From contig NZ_VCHX02000351.1 in assembly GCF_005768555.2 (NCBI RefSeq), positions 29,496 through 93,495 on the forward strand: DNA of 64,000 bases, given 5' to 3'. The notes beneath the pieces were generated by a model. The model was not told the DNA's origin. It made no database searches and saw nothing but the letters and a program-made list of their open reading frames with translations. This DNA is from Streptomyces sporangiiformans. Its GTDB lineage: Bacteria; Actinomycetota; Actinomycetes; Streptomycetales; Streptomycetaceae. A program made the translations under genes and the position numbers. Of this stretch, positions 41,976 to 51,347 are shown piece after piece (within the stretch, counting starts at the first letter, position 1; each line of letters starts with the position of its first letter).

Positions 41976-43501
41976 CCGTCCACAGCGAGGCCGCTGCGAC
42001 CGGCGGGAAGCCGGCCGACCTGCCCCGGCGCGACCACTTCATCAACGGCGAACGCGTGGCGCCCGCCGAGGGCGCGTACTTCGAGAGCGTCAACCCGACG
42101 CACGGGACGGCCTTCTACGAGGCGGCGCGGGGCAGCGCCACCGACGTGGACCGCGCCGTGACAGCCGCACAGCAGGCGTTCGAGAACCCGGCCTGGCGCG
42201 ACTTGTCCCAGACCCGTCGCGGCCGGCTGCTGCGTCGCCTCGGAGACCTGATCGGGGAGAACGCCGAGTCGCTCGCCCGCACGGAAACACTCGACAACGG
42301 CAAACTGCTTCGCGAGATGCGTGCCCAACTCGCCGCGCTGCCCGAGTACTTCTACTACTTCGCCGGACTGGCCGACAAGATCCACGGTGAGGTCATCCCG
42401 GGGGCGGCGCGCAGTCTCCTCAACTACACCCTGCGGGAACCGGTCGGCGTCTGCGGCGCCATCACTCCCTGGAACTCGCCGCTCATGCTCACCACCACCA
42501 AGCTGGCTCCCGCGCTCGCCGCGGGCAACACGATGGTGGTCAAACCGTCGGAGCACACCTCCGCCTCGCTGCTCGAACTGGCGGAACTGCTCGACGGGTC
42601 AGGGTTCTGGCCTGGAGTCGTCAACGTGGTGACCGGGTTCGGTGCCGAGGCGGGCAGCGCCCTGGTCGCGGACCGCCGGGTGCGCAAGATGTCCTTCACG
42701 GGGAGCACCGCCACCGGAGCGGTCATCGCGCGGGCCTGCGGCGAACGCTTCGTCAAGGCCACCCTCGAACTCGGCGGCAAATCCCCCAACATCGTCTTCC
42801 CGGACGCCGACATCGCCTCCGCCTCGATGGGCATCGTCGCCGGGATCTTCGCCGCCGCGGGCCAGACCTGCGTCGCAGGCAGCCGGGTGTTCGTACACCG
42901 TGACGTCTACGACGAGACCGTCGAGCGCGTCGCCGAGCGAGCCCGCACCATCCGCATCGGCGACCCCCTGGAGCCCGGGACCGAACTGGGTCCGCTGGCG
43001 ATGGCGTCCCAGCTCGCCAAGGTGGAGGAGTACGTCGCGGTAGGCCGCAAGGAGGGCGGACAGGTCGTCACCGGCGGCACCAGGGCCGACGTGGGTCTCA
43101 GCGGGTACTTCTACGAGCCGACCGTCTTCGTCGGCACCGACAACGGGATGCGGGTCAGCCGGGAGGAGATCTTCGGCCCCGTTGCCTCGATCATGCCCTT
43201 CGAGACCGAGGAGGAGGTGACGAGGCTCGCCAACGACACCGACTACGGGCTCGCCGCCGGTGTGTGGACCAGGGATCTGGGCCGCGCCCACCGGATGGCC
43301 TCGGCGCTCGAAGCGGGCACGGTCTGGGTGAACACCTACCGGGCGATGTCGCCGATGTCGCCGCGTTCGGGATTCAAGAACAGCGGAATGGGTGTCGAGC
43401 ACGGCACCGAGACGATCAAGGAGTACACCCGCCTGAAGTCCGTGTGGGTCAACACGAGCGACGAACCCCAGGGCGACCCCTTCGTGCTTCGTTCCCAGTA
43501 G
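41972..43501 (+). CDS. Aldehyde dehydrogenase
   Basis: A 509-residue ALDH with WNSPLML, SFTGSTATG, catalytic Glu in TLELGGKSPN and Cys in AGQTCVAGSR, ending GVEHGTETIKEYTRLKSV in family fashion. ATG 41972 overlaps the hydrolase stop as ATGA. It would oxidise a semialdehyde made upstream. It is the last gene of the LLM operon. Confidence 0.9.
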   Translation: MTVHSEAAATGGKPADLPRRDHFINGERVAPAEGAYFESVNPTHGTAFYEAARGSATDVDRAVTAAQQAFENPAWRDLSQTRRGRLLRRLGDLIGENAESLARTETLDNGKLLREMRAQLAALPEYFYYFAGLADKIHGEVIPGAARSLLNYTLREPVGVCGAITPWNSPLMLTTTKLAPALAAGNTMVVKPSEHTSASLLELAELLDGSGFWPGVVNVVTGFGAEAGSALVADRRVRKMSFTGSTATGAVIARACGERFVKATLELGGKSPNIVFPDADIASASMGIVAGIFAAAGQTCVAGSRVFVHRDVYDETVERVAERARTIRIGDPLEPGTELGPLAMASQLAKVEEYVAVGRKEGGQVVTGGTRADVGLSGYFYEPTVFVGTDNGMRVSREEIFGPVASIMPFETEEEVTRLANDTDYGLAAGVWTRDLGRAHRMASALEAGTVWVNTYRAMSPMSPRSGFKNSGMGVEHGTETIKEYTRLKSVWVNTSDEPQGDPFVLRSQ

Positions 43502-43520
43502 CCGGCAGCCCTCGCCGATG

Positions 43521-44540
43521 TCATCCGCCGCCATCGAGGTCGGCGCGCCGGTCGAGCACCCGTAGCTCGTGACCGACGAGCTGCATCTCGTACAGCTTCC
43601 CTCGCGCGTTGTCGAAGGGGCGGTGGAGGACCATCATCAGCCGGCCGTCGAAGGTGTGAAACAGCATGCCGTGACCGCTGTCGTCCCGGACCAGCGGCCG
43701 GTGCTGCTGCCATGGCCCTGTGATGTTCCCGGACTTCGAGATGGCATGGGTCTGCACATAGCCGCCGCCGATGGTGCCGTCCTGGCCTGCCACGTTCTTT
43801 TCGTACGTCGACCACAGCATGAGCAAGGACCCGTCAGGGGTGCGGTACAGCTGTGGGCCGTCGGTGATGTAGGGCGGGATCTGGTGCGGTACGCCGCCGG
43901 GGATCTGCTCGCCGACCCAGAACGCGTCCGAGGCCTTGAACAGGAAGACCGGATCTCCGATCGTCCGGGACAGGTCGGGAGCCAGCCGGATCGCTTCCAT
44001 GGTTCCGTCGATGGTCTGCAGCCACTCGTGTGCGTACACCATCCAGGGCTGTCCGGACGGGTCGACGTAGAGCGTGCCGTCGAGGGTCATGAGGTTCTCG
44101 GGTGGTGCGGGGCGTGACGGGTCGAGGGCGGTGAAGGGGCCCAGCAGCGAGTCGGAAACGGCGGTGATCGTGCCGCGCATGTAGTTCGGGATCTGGAACG
44201 GCGTGCCCCATCGGTCGGGCGGTGGTACCGCGAGCGGCCTGTCCTGGTTGTGCAGCGTGGTGAACAGGTAGTACTGGCCGCCCCATTCGTGTACTTCCGG
44301 CGCCCATCCGCCGTCGGTCGCCCAGATTCCGGTCTGCTCGGCGGTCAGGAAGACCACGACGGGGCGCATCCAGTCGCGCAGGTTGTGGCTGCGGTAGACC
44401 ATCGTGCCGGTGCCGTCCACGCCCGATACGGACGGGTCGTTGGACGTGTAGAGGTGGTAGGCGCGGGTCTTCTCGTCGGCGACGATGAACGGATCGTGCA
44501 GCGGCATGTCGGGAAGCCGCATCAGTTCGGTCTCAGCCAC
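43521..44540 (-). CDS. GH43-like five-bladed beta-propeller glycosidase
   Basis: A 339-residue protein fitting the glycoside hydrolase family 43 fold: N-terminal catalytic-base region MPLHDPFIVADEKT, WAPEVHEWGGQYYLF, LDGTLYVDPSGQPWMVYAHEW with the candidate acid Glu, and late SGHGMLFHTFDGRLM. No signal peptide, so it acts inside the cell on imported oligosaccharides or glycosides. GTG 44540 is the best start, though no strong ribosome site is visible; ATG 44522 is an alternative. It lies 26 bases after the flavoenzyme gene and is convergent with the ALDH. Confidence 0.8.
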   Translation of the reverse strand: MAETELMRLPDMPLHDPFIVADEKTRAYHLYTSNDPSVSGVDGTGTMVYRSHNLRDWMRPVVVFLTAEQTGIWATDGGWAPEVHEWGGQYYLFTTLHNQDRPLAVPPPDRWGTPFQIPNYMRGTITAVSDSLLGPFTALDPSRPAPPENLMTLDGTLYVDPSGQPWMVYAHEWLQTIDGTMEAIRLAPDLSRTIGDPVFLFKASDAFWVGEQIPGGVPHQIPPYITDGPQLYRTPDGSLLMLWSTYEKNVAGQDGTIGGGYVQTHAISKSGNITGPWQQHRPLVRDDSGHGMLFHTFDGRLMMVLHRPFDNARGKLYEMQLVGHELRVLDRRADLDGGG

Positions 44541-44566
44541 GGTCGAAGAATACGTTGACGCGAGGC

Positions 44567-46600
44567 TCAGATCCCTCGGCAAAGCCGGGCAGCGTCGAGC
44601 ATCGCCGCGTGAACGTTCCGGCCGGCGACCGCATCCCCGATGCGGAACAGCTGAAACTGCCCACCCGGGTTGCGCACCATGGCCTGTGGTCCGCGTCCAA
44701 GGAGACTGCCCAGGTCCACGGCACCGAGGTTCGTCGAGTTCGGCACCAGCTCTTCGTAGAGCTCCTGCACCGGTTGCGTGCCCATTTCCGCGACGACGGC
44801 GTCGAAGACTCGCTCCTGGCGGAAGTCGAAGCCGTCCACGCCGAGCGTGACCGTCAGACCTTCCGCGCCCTTGGTGACCTTGTGGAGGCGTCTGAGAAGG
44901 GTGACTTCTATGCCGCTTTGTGCCATCGAGTGGACGTAGCCCGCGGCGGTGACCGAGCCGACGTCCGGCGAGAGCGTGCGTTCGGGTGTGATGATCTCGA
45001 CCGTCGCGCCGCCGCGCGCCAAGGCTTCCGCGGCGTCGAGCGCCTGGTTGCCGCCGTGGTCGTCGTAGACGGCGACACGGCCTTGAACCCGCCTGGCTCC
45101 GGCGAGCACGTCCCAGGTGTCGTACACGAGGTGTGCGCCGGGCACTGCGGGCGCCGCGGGCGTGCCGCCTGTGGCGATGATCACCACGTCCCATGCCTCA
45201 CGCAGGAGCGTCTCTGTTTCGACATACCTGTTCAGCGCGATCGGCACGCCCAGGCGGGCCAGTTCCGAGCTCCGCCAGTCGATGATCCCCCGCAGATCAC
45301 GTCGGCGAGGTGCCAGCGACGCGAGCAGCAGCTGGCCGCCGACCTTGTCGGCTGCCTCGTACACCCGGACCTCGTGTCCCCGCTCCGCCAGCACCCGCGC
45401 GGCCTCGAGCCCCGCGGGGCCGGCGCCGACGACCGCTACGCGCTTCGACTTCGACGCGCGCTCGATGCGCTGTGGAATCTCCAGCTCCCGTCCGGTCGAC
45501 GGGTTGTGGATGCAGTACGCCGCACCGGAGTTGTAGATGCCGTCGATGCACATGCTCGCGCCGACACACGGACGGATCTCGTCCACGCGGCCCGTACGGA
45601 CCTTGTCGGGCAGTTCCGGATCCGCCATGAGCGCTCTGGTCATGCCGACGAGGTCCAGGAGGCCTTCGGCGATCGCATACCTCGCCGTGGCAACGTCCGC
45701 GATCTTCGCGGCGTGCATCACCGGGATGGAGAGCTGCCGCTTGATCTGCCCCGCGAACTCCAGGTGGGGAGATGCCGGCGTCCCCATCGGCGGGATCATG
45801 CGCGCCAAGTCGGCGTCGGTACCGATCGAGCCCTTGATGAGGCTGATGAAGTCGATACCCGCGTCCGTGATGTCCTGCGCGACTCGGAGGGCTTCCTCCG
45901 TTGCCAGCCCGCCCGGCCGCTCCTCGTCGAAGGTCATGCGCGCCCCGATGACGAACTCGGGCCCCACCGCCTCGCGAACGGCCTTGATGACCTGGAGTGG
46001 GTAGCGCATCCGGTTCTCGTACGAACCTCCGTAGTCGTCGGTGCGGTGGTTCCAGAACGGGGTCCAGAACGAGTCGAGGAAGTGCCCGTAGGCCATGAGC
46101 TCGATACCGTCCAGGCCGGCTGCCTGACACCGCTGGGCGGTGTCGACGAAGTCCCGCAGCACACGATCGAGATCCCACTGCTCGGCGGCCTTGGCGAAGG
46201 CCCGGTGTGCTGGTTCCCGAACATCGCTCGCGGAGATCGCCGGGATCCAGTCGTGTGTGTAATTGCTCGTACGGTGCCCGAGGTGCGTGAGCTGGGTCAT
46301 GATCGCGGCGCCTTGCTCGTGCACCTCGTCGGCCAGCCGGCGAAGGAGCGGCTCGGCCTCGTCCTTCCACAACTGGAGGTTTCCGAACGCGGGGGCGCTG
46401 TCCCGGCTCACCAGCGCGCTGCCCCCGATCATCGTCAGTCCGACGCCCCCGCGCGCCTTCTCCACGTGGTAGGCGCGGTACCGGTCCTTCGGCAGGCCGT
46501 CCTCGCTGTACGCAGGTTCGTGGGACGTGCTCACGACGCGGTTCCTCAGGGTGACCGACTTCAGGACGAACGGGCTCAGCAGAGGGTCATGGGAATGCAT
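44567..46600 (-). CDS. FMN/Fe-S/FAD oxidoreductase of the trimethylamine dehydrogenase/2,4-dienoyl-CoA reductase family
   Basis: A 677-residue two-part enzyme. Residues about 1-345 form an old-yellow-enzyme TIM barrel (RNRVVSTSHEPAYSEDG, GLDGIELMAYGHFLDSF). A four-cysteine iron-sulfur site (CVGASMC ... AYC) follows. The C-terminal half is an FAD/NAD(P) module with VVGAGPAGLEAARVLAERG. Relatives include trimethylamine and dimethylamine dehydrogenases, N-methylproline demethylases and dienoyl-CoA reductases. Proximity to a BCCT importer and LLM operon makes an N-demethylase attractive, but this is inference. Confidence 0.87.
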   Translation of the reverse strand: MHSHDPLLSPFVLKSVTLRNRVVSTSHEPAYSEDGLPKDRYRAYHVEKARGGVGLTMIGGSALVSRDSAPAFGNLQLWKDEAEPLLRRLADEVHEQGAAIMTQLTHLGHRTSNYTHDWIPAISASDVREPAHRAFAKAAEQWDLDRVLRDFVDTAQRCQAAGLDGIELMAYGHFLDSFWTPFWNHRTDDYGGSYENRMRYPLQVIKAVREAVGPEFVIGARMTFDEERPGGLATEEALRVAQDITDAGIDFISLIKGSIGTDADLARMIPPMGTPASPHLEFAGQIKRQLSIPVMHAAKIADVATARYAIAEGLLDLVGMTRALMADPELPDKVRTGRVDEIRPCVGASMCIDGIYNSGAAYCIHNPSTGRELEIPQRIERASKSKRVAVVGAGPAGLEAARVLAERGHEVRVYEAADKVGGQLLLASLAPRRRDLRGIIDWRSSELARLGVPIALNRYVETETLLREAWDVVIIATGGTPAAPAVPGAHLVYDTWDVLAGARRVQGRVAVYDDHGGNQALDAAEALARGGATVEIITPERTLSPDVGSVTAAGYVHSMAQSGIEVTLLRRLHKVTKGAEGLTVTLGVDGFDFRQERVFDAVVAEMGTQPVQELYEELVPNSTNLGAVDLGSLLGRGPQAMVRNPGGQFQLFRIGDAVAGRNVHAAMLDAARLCRGI

Positions 46601-46740
46601 GCGGCACGCTCCGCAGGGTCGCTCACCGTATCGACTCAGGAGTGCCCACGGTGCACCTCACGCCCCGGGCATGGGGAGACGGCGGGAACATACAATCGAG
46701 CGGGTGATTCTGGATTCATAAGTCCGTGACGGGAGGGATA

Positions 46741-48354
46741 TTGGGCGACAGACTCAGACCCCCACAGCGGCGGTCGCTGGAGCGCTTGGTGGCCTCGACG
46801 CGTACGCCCTCCTATCTCGCGGCGCGAGCGCGCATCGTCCTGGACGCTGCTTCCGACGATCCGATTCCGGAGGACGGCGACGATGCGCACCGCGTGGGCC
46901 GCCGAACGTCGGCCAAATGGCTGGGGCGTTTCCTCGAAAGCGGTCTGGCCGGTCTTGAGGACGCGGCTCGTTCCGGCCGCCCGCCGGTGATCTCCGACGA
47001 GGTCGTCCTCCGCGTTCTGGCTGAACCCTTGTTCGTTCCTTCAGCGAAATGGACCTCACGAACCATCGCCCGGGCGACCGGAGTGAGCCAGTCGGCGGTC
47101 GTACGGCTGTGGGGTCGCACCTTCGACCCGAGGCTGATCTCTGAAACCGGCCCCCTCGCCGCGCTGAACCGGGATTCGGCCCTGGTCGGCGTGCACGTAA
47201 GCCAGAAGAACAGCGTCATCGCCTTGGCGGGAGTCGACGAACGTGACGGCCCGGGGCGCCACGGTCGAGCCGGGACCACGGTGGCTCCGCATGCTTTCTC
47301 CATGAGGTCGCCCGTGCGCCTGCCTGTTCAGACGATTCTGGCCGCGGACCTGCTCGCGTCCCGCTCGGCCCCGGGCCACCTCTCCTCGTTCGTGAAGTCG
47401 ATGGCCGCGACGAACCGTGGCCGCATCGTCCTGCTGTGCCGAGAGCCACTCGATGCCGGCGTCCTGTCGTGGCTCGACGGCCGACCGGAGATCCAGACCT
47501 TGGCCGTCGGCGCGGAACGTTGGCAGGCTCTGCTGGTGCACCTCGGGCGAGCGCTCGACCCCGAGGGACAGCGCACACTTGAAGCCGTACAGCACAGCGT
47601 CCGGGAGTGGGCTCGACGACCGATGGAGCCCTTCATATGGCCACAGCGACACCCCGCGCGCCCCACGGAAGTCCTTCAGCGTATTTCCACGCCCTCGCAC
47701 CGGAACCTGTCGCCGAGCCAGCGGCTGGCCGAGACCGTCGCAGCCTCCATACACGATGCGATCGTGGCGGGCCGACTCCGCGGCGGTGAACGAGTCACCG
47801 AGTCCTCACTGGCACGCGCCACTCATGCCTCGCGCGGCCAGATTCGGGATGCGCTGAAGTCGTTGGCCGCAGACGGCCTGGTGGATCTCGAGAGCGGTCG
47901 AGGCGCAGTGGTCCCCAGGCCGAGCGTCCATGACGTGCTCGAGACCTATGCGGCCCGACGGGTGCTCGGCGGCATCATCGTCGGTGCGGCGATCAGGTGG
48001 GGGCCGGAGTCACTGGGGCCTGTGCGCAGCGCACTGAGCGACATGAAGAAGACAGGCCTGACCGGCGACGTGTGGGCCACCGGGGAGGCAGACCTGCGGT
48101 TCCAGGACTCGCTCGCCGACAGCGTCGAGATGCGGCGGATCCCCACGATGTTCAGACGACTGACCATGCAGCTCCGATTTTTCATCTCGGTGATGGGTCT
48201 GGACTACGCGTACTCGGTCGACGACATGATCGCCGACGACTCCGCCCTCCTGGCCGCCCTCACACGGAGAGACGCCGTGTCGGCCCAGAAGATCTGGGAG
48301 CGCAAGATGACAGCCGCGGTCGAGTACATGGTCAGGCAACTCGACGCCGGATAA
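46741..48354 (+). CDS. IS630-transposase-like / GntR-FCD fusion regulator
   Basis: A 537-residue composite. Residues about 10-130 hold two helix-turn-helix modules in the IS630 order (KWLGRFLESGLAGLED, SGRPPVIS, then TSRTIARATGVSQSAVVRLW). Residues about 145-302 follow the DDE layout (ALVGVHVSQKNSVIAL, GRIVLLCREPLDA, GAERWQALL, PFIWPQ), but the first two catalytic Asp positions appear to be His and Cys/Arg. Residues about 322-395 are a GntR winged helix (IHDAIVAGRLRGGERVTESS, ATHASRGQIRDALKSL) and 400-537 an FCD-type helical domain. TTG 46741 follows GGGAGGG; GTG 46726 lacks a ribosome site. It is divergent from the flavoenzyme gene and probably controls it. Confidence 0.8.
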   Translation: MGDRLRPPQRRSLERLVASTRTPSYLAARARIVLDAASDDPIPEDGDDAHRVGRRTSAKWLGRFLESGLAGLEDAARSGRPPVISDEVVLRVLAEPLFVPSAKWTSRTIARATGVSQSAVVRLWGRTFDPRLISETGPLAALNRDSALVGVHVSQKNSVIALAGVDERDGPGRHGRAGTTVAPHAFSMRSPVRLPVQTILAADLLASRSAPGHLSSFVKSMAATNRGRIVLLCREPLDAGVLSWLDGRPEIQTLAVGAERWQALLVHLGRALDPEGQRTLEAVQHSVREWARRPMEPFIWPQRHPARPTEVLQRISTPSHRNLSPSQRLAETVAASIHDAIVAGRLRGGERVTESSLARATHASRGQIRDALKSLAADGLVDLESGRGAVVPRPSVHDVLETYAARRVLGGIIVGAAIRWGPESLGPVRSALSDMKKTGLTGDVWATGEADLRFQDSLADSVEMRRIPTMFRRLTMQLRFFISVMGLDYAYSVDDMIADDSALLAALTRRDAVSAQKIWERKMTAAVEYMVRQLDAG

Positions 48355-48412
48355 CCCGTGTCCTGAAGGTGACCGGCTCGACCGCGGCCACATTGGTCCT
48401 GAGCGGCGTGGC

Positions 48413-48636
48413 GTGCTCGGTCCTCCACCTGTGCGGGCGTGGACCACTGCCGAGCAGCACGCCCAGTGGGCTTACGCCGTGGCCGGCTCCGTCGAGATGG
48501 ACGTACGGCCGGGCGGACCCGGATCGTGCTCCGCCAGACCTGCGACACCGCTGAGGAACGCGACATGGCCGAGCAGGGCAGCGCCATGCTCCTCGACAGC
48601 CTGAGCACCTTCTTGACCGAAGAGGCGAGGGACTGA
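48413..48636 (+). pseudogene. SRPBCC/AHSA1-domain gene remnant
   Basis: The first frame reads VRAWTTAEQHAQWAYAV then SVEMDVRPGGP, the N-terminal landmarks of AHSA1-type START proteins. A second frame from about 48511 gives TRIVLRQTCDTAEERDMAEQ and ends LDSLSTFLTEEARD, the family C-terminus. The central 60 or so residues are missing and the frames differ, so an internal deletion has inactivated it. Nothing else is seen between 48355 and 48674. Confidence 0.6.
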
Positions 48637-48674
48637 ACACGCGTGGAGCACCGCCACGGCGGGTGAGGCCGCGC

Positions 48675-51347
48675 TCAGGGCCGGATCGTCAGCCAGTCCA
48701 GCGCGGCGACCTGCCGTCCGCCCGCCGCCACGACGTAGAGGTCTTGGGTGCCGGTGACCTCGCGTTTCAGGCGCACCTGTTGCTCCTGCCAGTCGCCGTC
48801 GCCGCCGCCCCGGACCGGCACCACCCCGAGCAGCGGACCGTCCGGCGCGTCCAGGCGCAGTTGCAGCGAACAGGTGCGCGCGCAGGAGGACGCGCTGCGC
48901 ACGGTGAGCCGCCCGCCGTCGACGTTCACCTCGCGGAAGCCCACCCAGTCGCCGGAGCCCAGCACCCCGGTGGCGGCCGTGCCGCGCTCCACGCCTCGTA
49001 CGACCGCGGCGTGCTCGGCCTGGAGTGTGGCGGAGGCGTCGGGCCCGTCGCCGTACAGGCGCAGGTCGTTGACGACCCAGGGGACCGGTCCGCTCGCGGT
49101 GAGCGTGATCCGGAGGTAGCGGGCGGTGGTCTGCCGGGGGAACGCCGCGTCCTGGGTGAAGGAGCGGCCGGCGACCCGGGCGAGCGGCTCGCCCCAGTGC
49201 GTGCCGTCCCGGCTGACCGCGACGGAGAAGCCGTACGGCTGGCCACTGGTGTCGCGGCCGGCGTCGAGCGAGAGCCTTCCGAAGGTCTTGGGCTCACCGA
49301 GATCGACGGTCAGGGACTGACCCGGCGACTGCGGACTCGCCGCGGTCCAGCGGGTGTTGATGTCCCCGTCGGTCACGGCGGAGGCGTCCGTACCGTCGCT
49401 CGCGGTCGCCGTCCAGGTGCCGTGCCGCACCCGCTGCTGACAGCCCGGCAGATTGCAGCCCGTCGACCAGATCGGCGCGCCGTACTCGTACGCGCCCTGG
49501 TCGGGAGCCGCGCCCCGGATGTCGGTCGTGATGCCGTCGATGGTCTCGCCGGCGTCGATGGCGGGTGAGCCGGCCGTCAGCCACAGCTCGCCGTTGACGG
49601 CGTCCGTGTAGCCGGGCCGGTCGCTGATCAGGTTGGAGCGGACCACGGGCAACGGGTCACCGGTCTGGGTGGCGCTGATCGGCTTCGGGCCGATGATGTT
49701 GCTGATGTACGAGCCGGAGGCGTCCGTCGCACCGCTCAGCAGCACCGAGTTCTCGCTGATGCCCACGCCGTAGCTGGAGTTGTGGTCCTCGTTGGCGATG
49801 CTCGGTCCGGTGTGGCCGTTGAAGAAGGTGCCTCGTCTGCCCGTGTTCCAGGTGACGTTGTGGTGCAGCCGGAAGTGGCCGGAGTAGTTGTCGACGTAGA
49901 GACCGACCTGGCCGTTGGAGTCGTGCGAGGTGTTGTGGTCGATGGAGCTGCCGGAGCCGTTGAGGCTGCAGCAGACGTAGAAGGGGGAGCCGTCGCGGGA
50001 GGTGCGCATCGCTTCGGACATGTCGTTGTAGGCGATGCGGTTGTCGTGGAATTCCGGGCCGTTGAGCTGCCAGGCCGTGTCGATGGCGGCCCGTCCCGTG
50101 CGCCGGATCGTGTTGTGCGTGACCGTGTGGCCGTTGCCGTTGACCTCGATGCCGGGCGTGTAGCTGCCCATCCAGCCGACGTCGTGGATGTAGTTGTTGG
50201 TGACGGTGTTGCCGGTGCCGCGCAGCAGCACACCGTCTCCGGCCGACTGGGAGATCTCGCTGTTCTTCAGGGTGTTGCCGGTGCCGAGGATCTGCACGCC
50301 CGAGTCCAGGATCCGGGAGGCGACGATGTGGCCTTCGAAGGGCGGGATCGCCAGATCGCTGTCGGGCGGCATGGGGAGCGTGGAGAACTCCGAGATGTAG
50401 GTGGCGCGCAGCCGGTCGACCACGACTCCTGTGCTGTCGTTGCCCGTTCGCAGGGACGTGCCCCACAGGTTCAGCCCGCGCACGGTGACGTACGAGCTCC
50501 TGCTCAGGTCGACGCCCCAGAGCCGGTGCTTGGCGGTCACCGTGTGCCCGGTCATGCCGTCCTTCGGCGGCACCATGTAGAGCCGGTGCGCGCTCTCGTC
50601 GTAGTACCACTCGCCCGGCTGGTCGAGTGCGGCCTTGGAACCGACGAGGTAGTAGTTGCGGTAGTTCTGGTTGCCCATGCACAGCGGCGGGCAGCGGTAG
50701 TTGCCGCCCTTGAAGTCCAGCTTGCCGGCTGCGGCGGCGGTGACCGTGCCGGTCTGCTGGGCCCAGGGGTTGGAGCCCGCCCACAGGTGCACGGTGGCGC
50801 CGGTCCAGTCGGCGTCGGGCAGGTCGGTGTCGTCGATGTGCTGGTCGGTGGAGGTGGCGTCGGCCTGGGCCCAGGTGGTGTTCAGTGGATCGGGGCCGGT
50901 GTTGGGCCAACGGCCCTCCACAGCACGGTCGTTGTCCAGGAAGATCGCGTTGAAGTCGGGATCGGGCGGGAGGTTCGTGTCGGCGGCGACCAGTCCGCCG
51001 CCGGCGTCCTTCCAGCCGGTCACCGGCTCGGTCCCGTCGACGGTCACCGGCCCGTCGCCGTACGCGGCGATCGTGATCGGGGCGTCCTTGGTGCCGGAGG
51101 GAGGGGTGAGCTGTTCGCGGTAGGTGCCGCGGTGGACCAGACAGGTGTCGCCGGGGCGGACGCGGGAGAGGCAGTCGCCGATCGTGCGCAGGGGTCTCTC
51201 CGCCGAGCCGTAGGTGTTGTCACCGCCCCATGGGGCGACGTGGTAGGTACGGCCGGGATCCGCCGCCTGAGCCTGGTCCTGGGCCTGGACCGGGAGGGTC
51301 AGCAGCGCCGCCACGGCGGCCAGTACGGACAGCTTTCCGAGTCTCAT
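48675..51347 (-). CDS. Secreted right-handed beta-helix polysaccharide-active protein with C-terminal carbohydrate-binding domains
   Basis: An 890-residue exported protein. A Sec signal peptide (LSVLAAVAALLTLPVQA, cleavage near residue 29) is followed by a pectate-lyase-like parallel beta-helix (about 35-600) with repeated turn motifs such as GNTLKNSEIS, GNTVTNNYIHD and HTVTHNTIRR. An F5/8 type C (CBM32-like) domain follows at about 625-750 (SAVTDGDINTRWTAASPQSP, ARYLRITL) and a CBM6/35-like domain at the end (GSGDWVGFREVNVDGG). It probably cleaves or debranches plant or fungal polysaccharide outside the cell. The ATG overlaps the preceding stop as ATGA. It is last in the sugar ABC operon. 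Confidence 0.87.
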   Translation of the reverse strand: MRLGKLSVLAAVAALLTLPVQAQDQAQAADPGRTYHVAPWGGDNTYGSAERPLRTIGDCLSRVRPGDTCLVHRGTYREQLTPPSGTKDAPITIAAYGDGPVTVDGTEPVTGWKDAGGGLVAADTNLPPDPDFNAIFLDNDRAVEGRWPNTGPDPLNTTWAQADATSTDQHIDDTDLPDADWTGATVHLWAGSNPWAQQTGTVTAAAAGKLDFKGGNYRCPPLCMGNQNYRNYYLVGSKAALDQPGEWYYDESAHRLYMVPPKDGMTGHTVTAKHRLWGVDLSRSSYVTVRGLNLWGTSLRTGNDSTGVVVDRLRATYISEFSTLPMPPDSDLAIPPFEGHIVASRILDSGVQILGTGNTLKNSEISQSAGDGVLLRGTGNTVTNNYIHDVGWMGSYTPGIEVNGNGHTVTHNTIRRTGRAAIDTAWQLNGPEFHDNRIAYNDMSEAMRTSRDGSPFYVCCSLNGSGSSIDHNTSHDSNGQVGLYVDNYSGHFRLHHNVTWNTGRRGTFFNGHTGPSIANEDHNSSYGVGISENSVLLSGATDASGSYISNIIGPKPISATQTGDPLPVVRSNLISDRPGYTDAVNGELWLTAGSPAIDAGETIDGITTDIRGAAPDQGAYEYGAPIWSTGCNLPGCQQRVRHGTWTATASDGTDASAVTDGDINTRWTAASPQSPGQSLTVDLGEPKTFGRLSLDAGRDTSGQPYGFSVAVSRDGTHWGEPLARVAGRSFTQDAAFPRQTTARYLRITLTASGPVPWVVNDLRLYGDGPDASATLQAEHAAVVRGVERGTAATGVLGSGDWVGFREVNVDGGRLTVRSASSCARTCSLQLRLDAPDGPLLGVVPVRGGGDGDWQEQQVRLKREVTGTQDLYVVAAGGRQVAALDWLTIRP

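Noticed and set aside
46741..48354. Active IS630 insertion sequence
   Set aside because: No terminal inverted repeats were seen, catalytic Asp positions are replaced and the frame continues into a GntR/FCD regulator.
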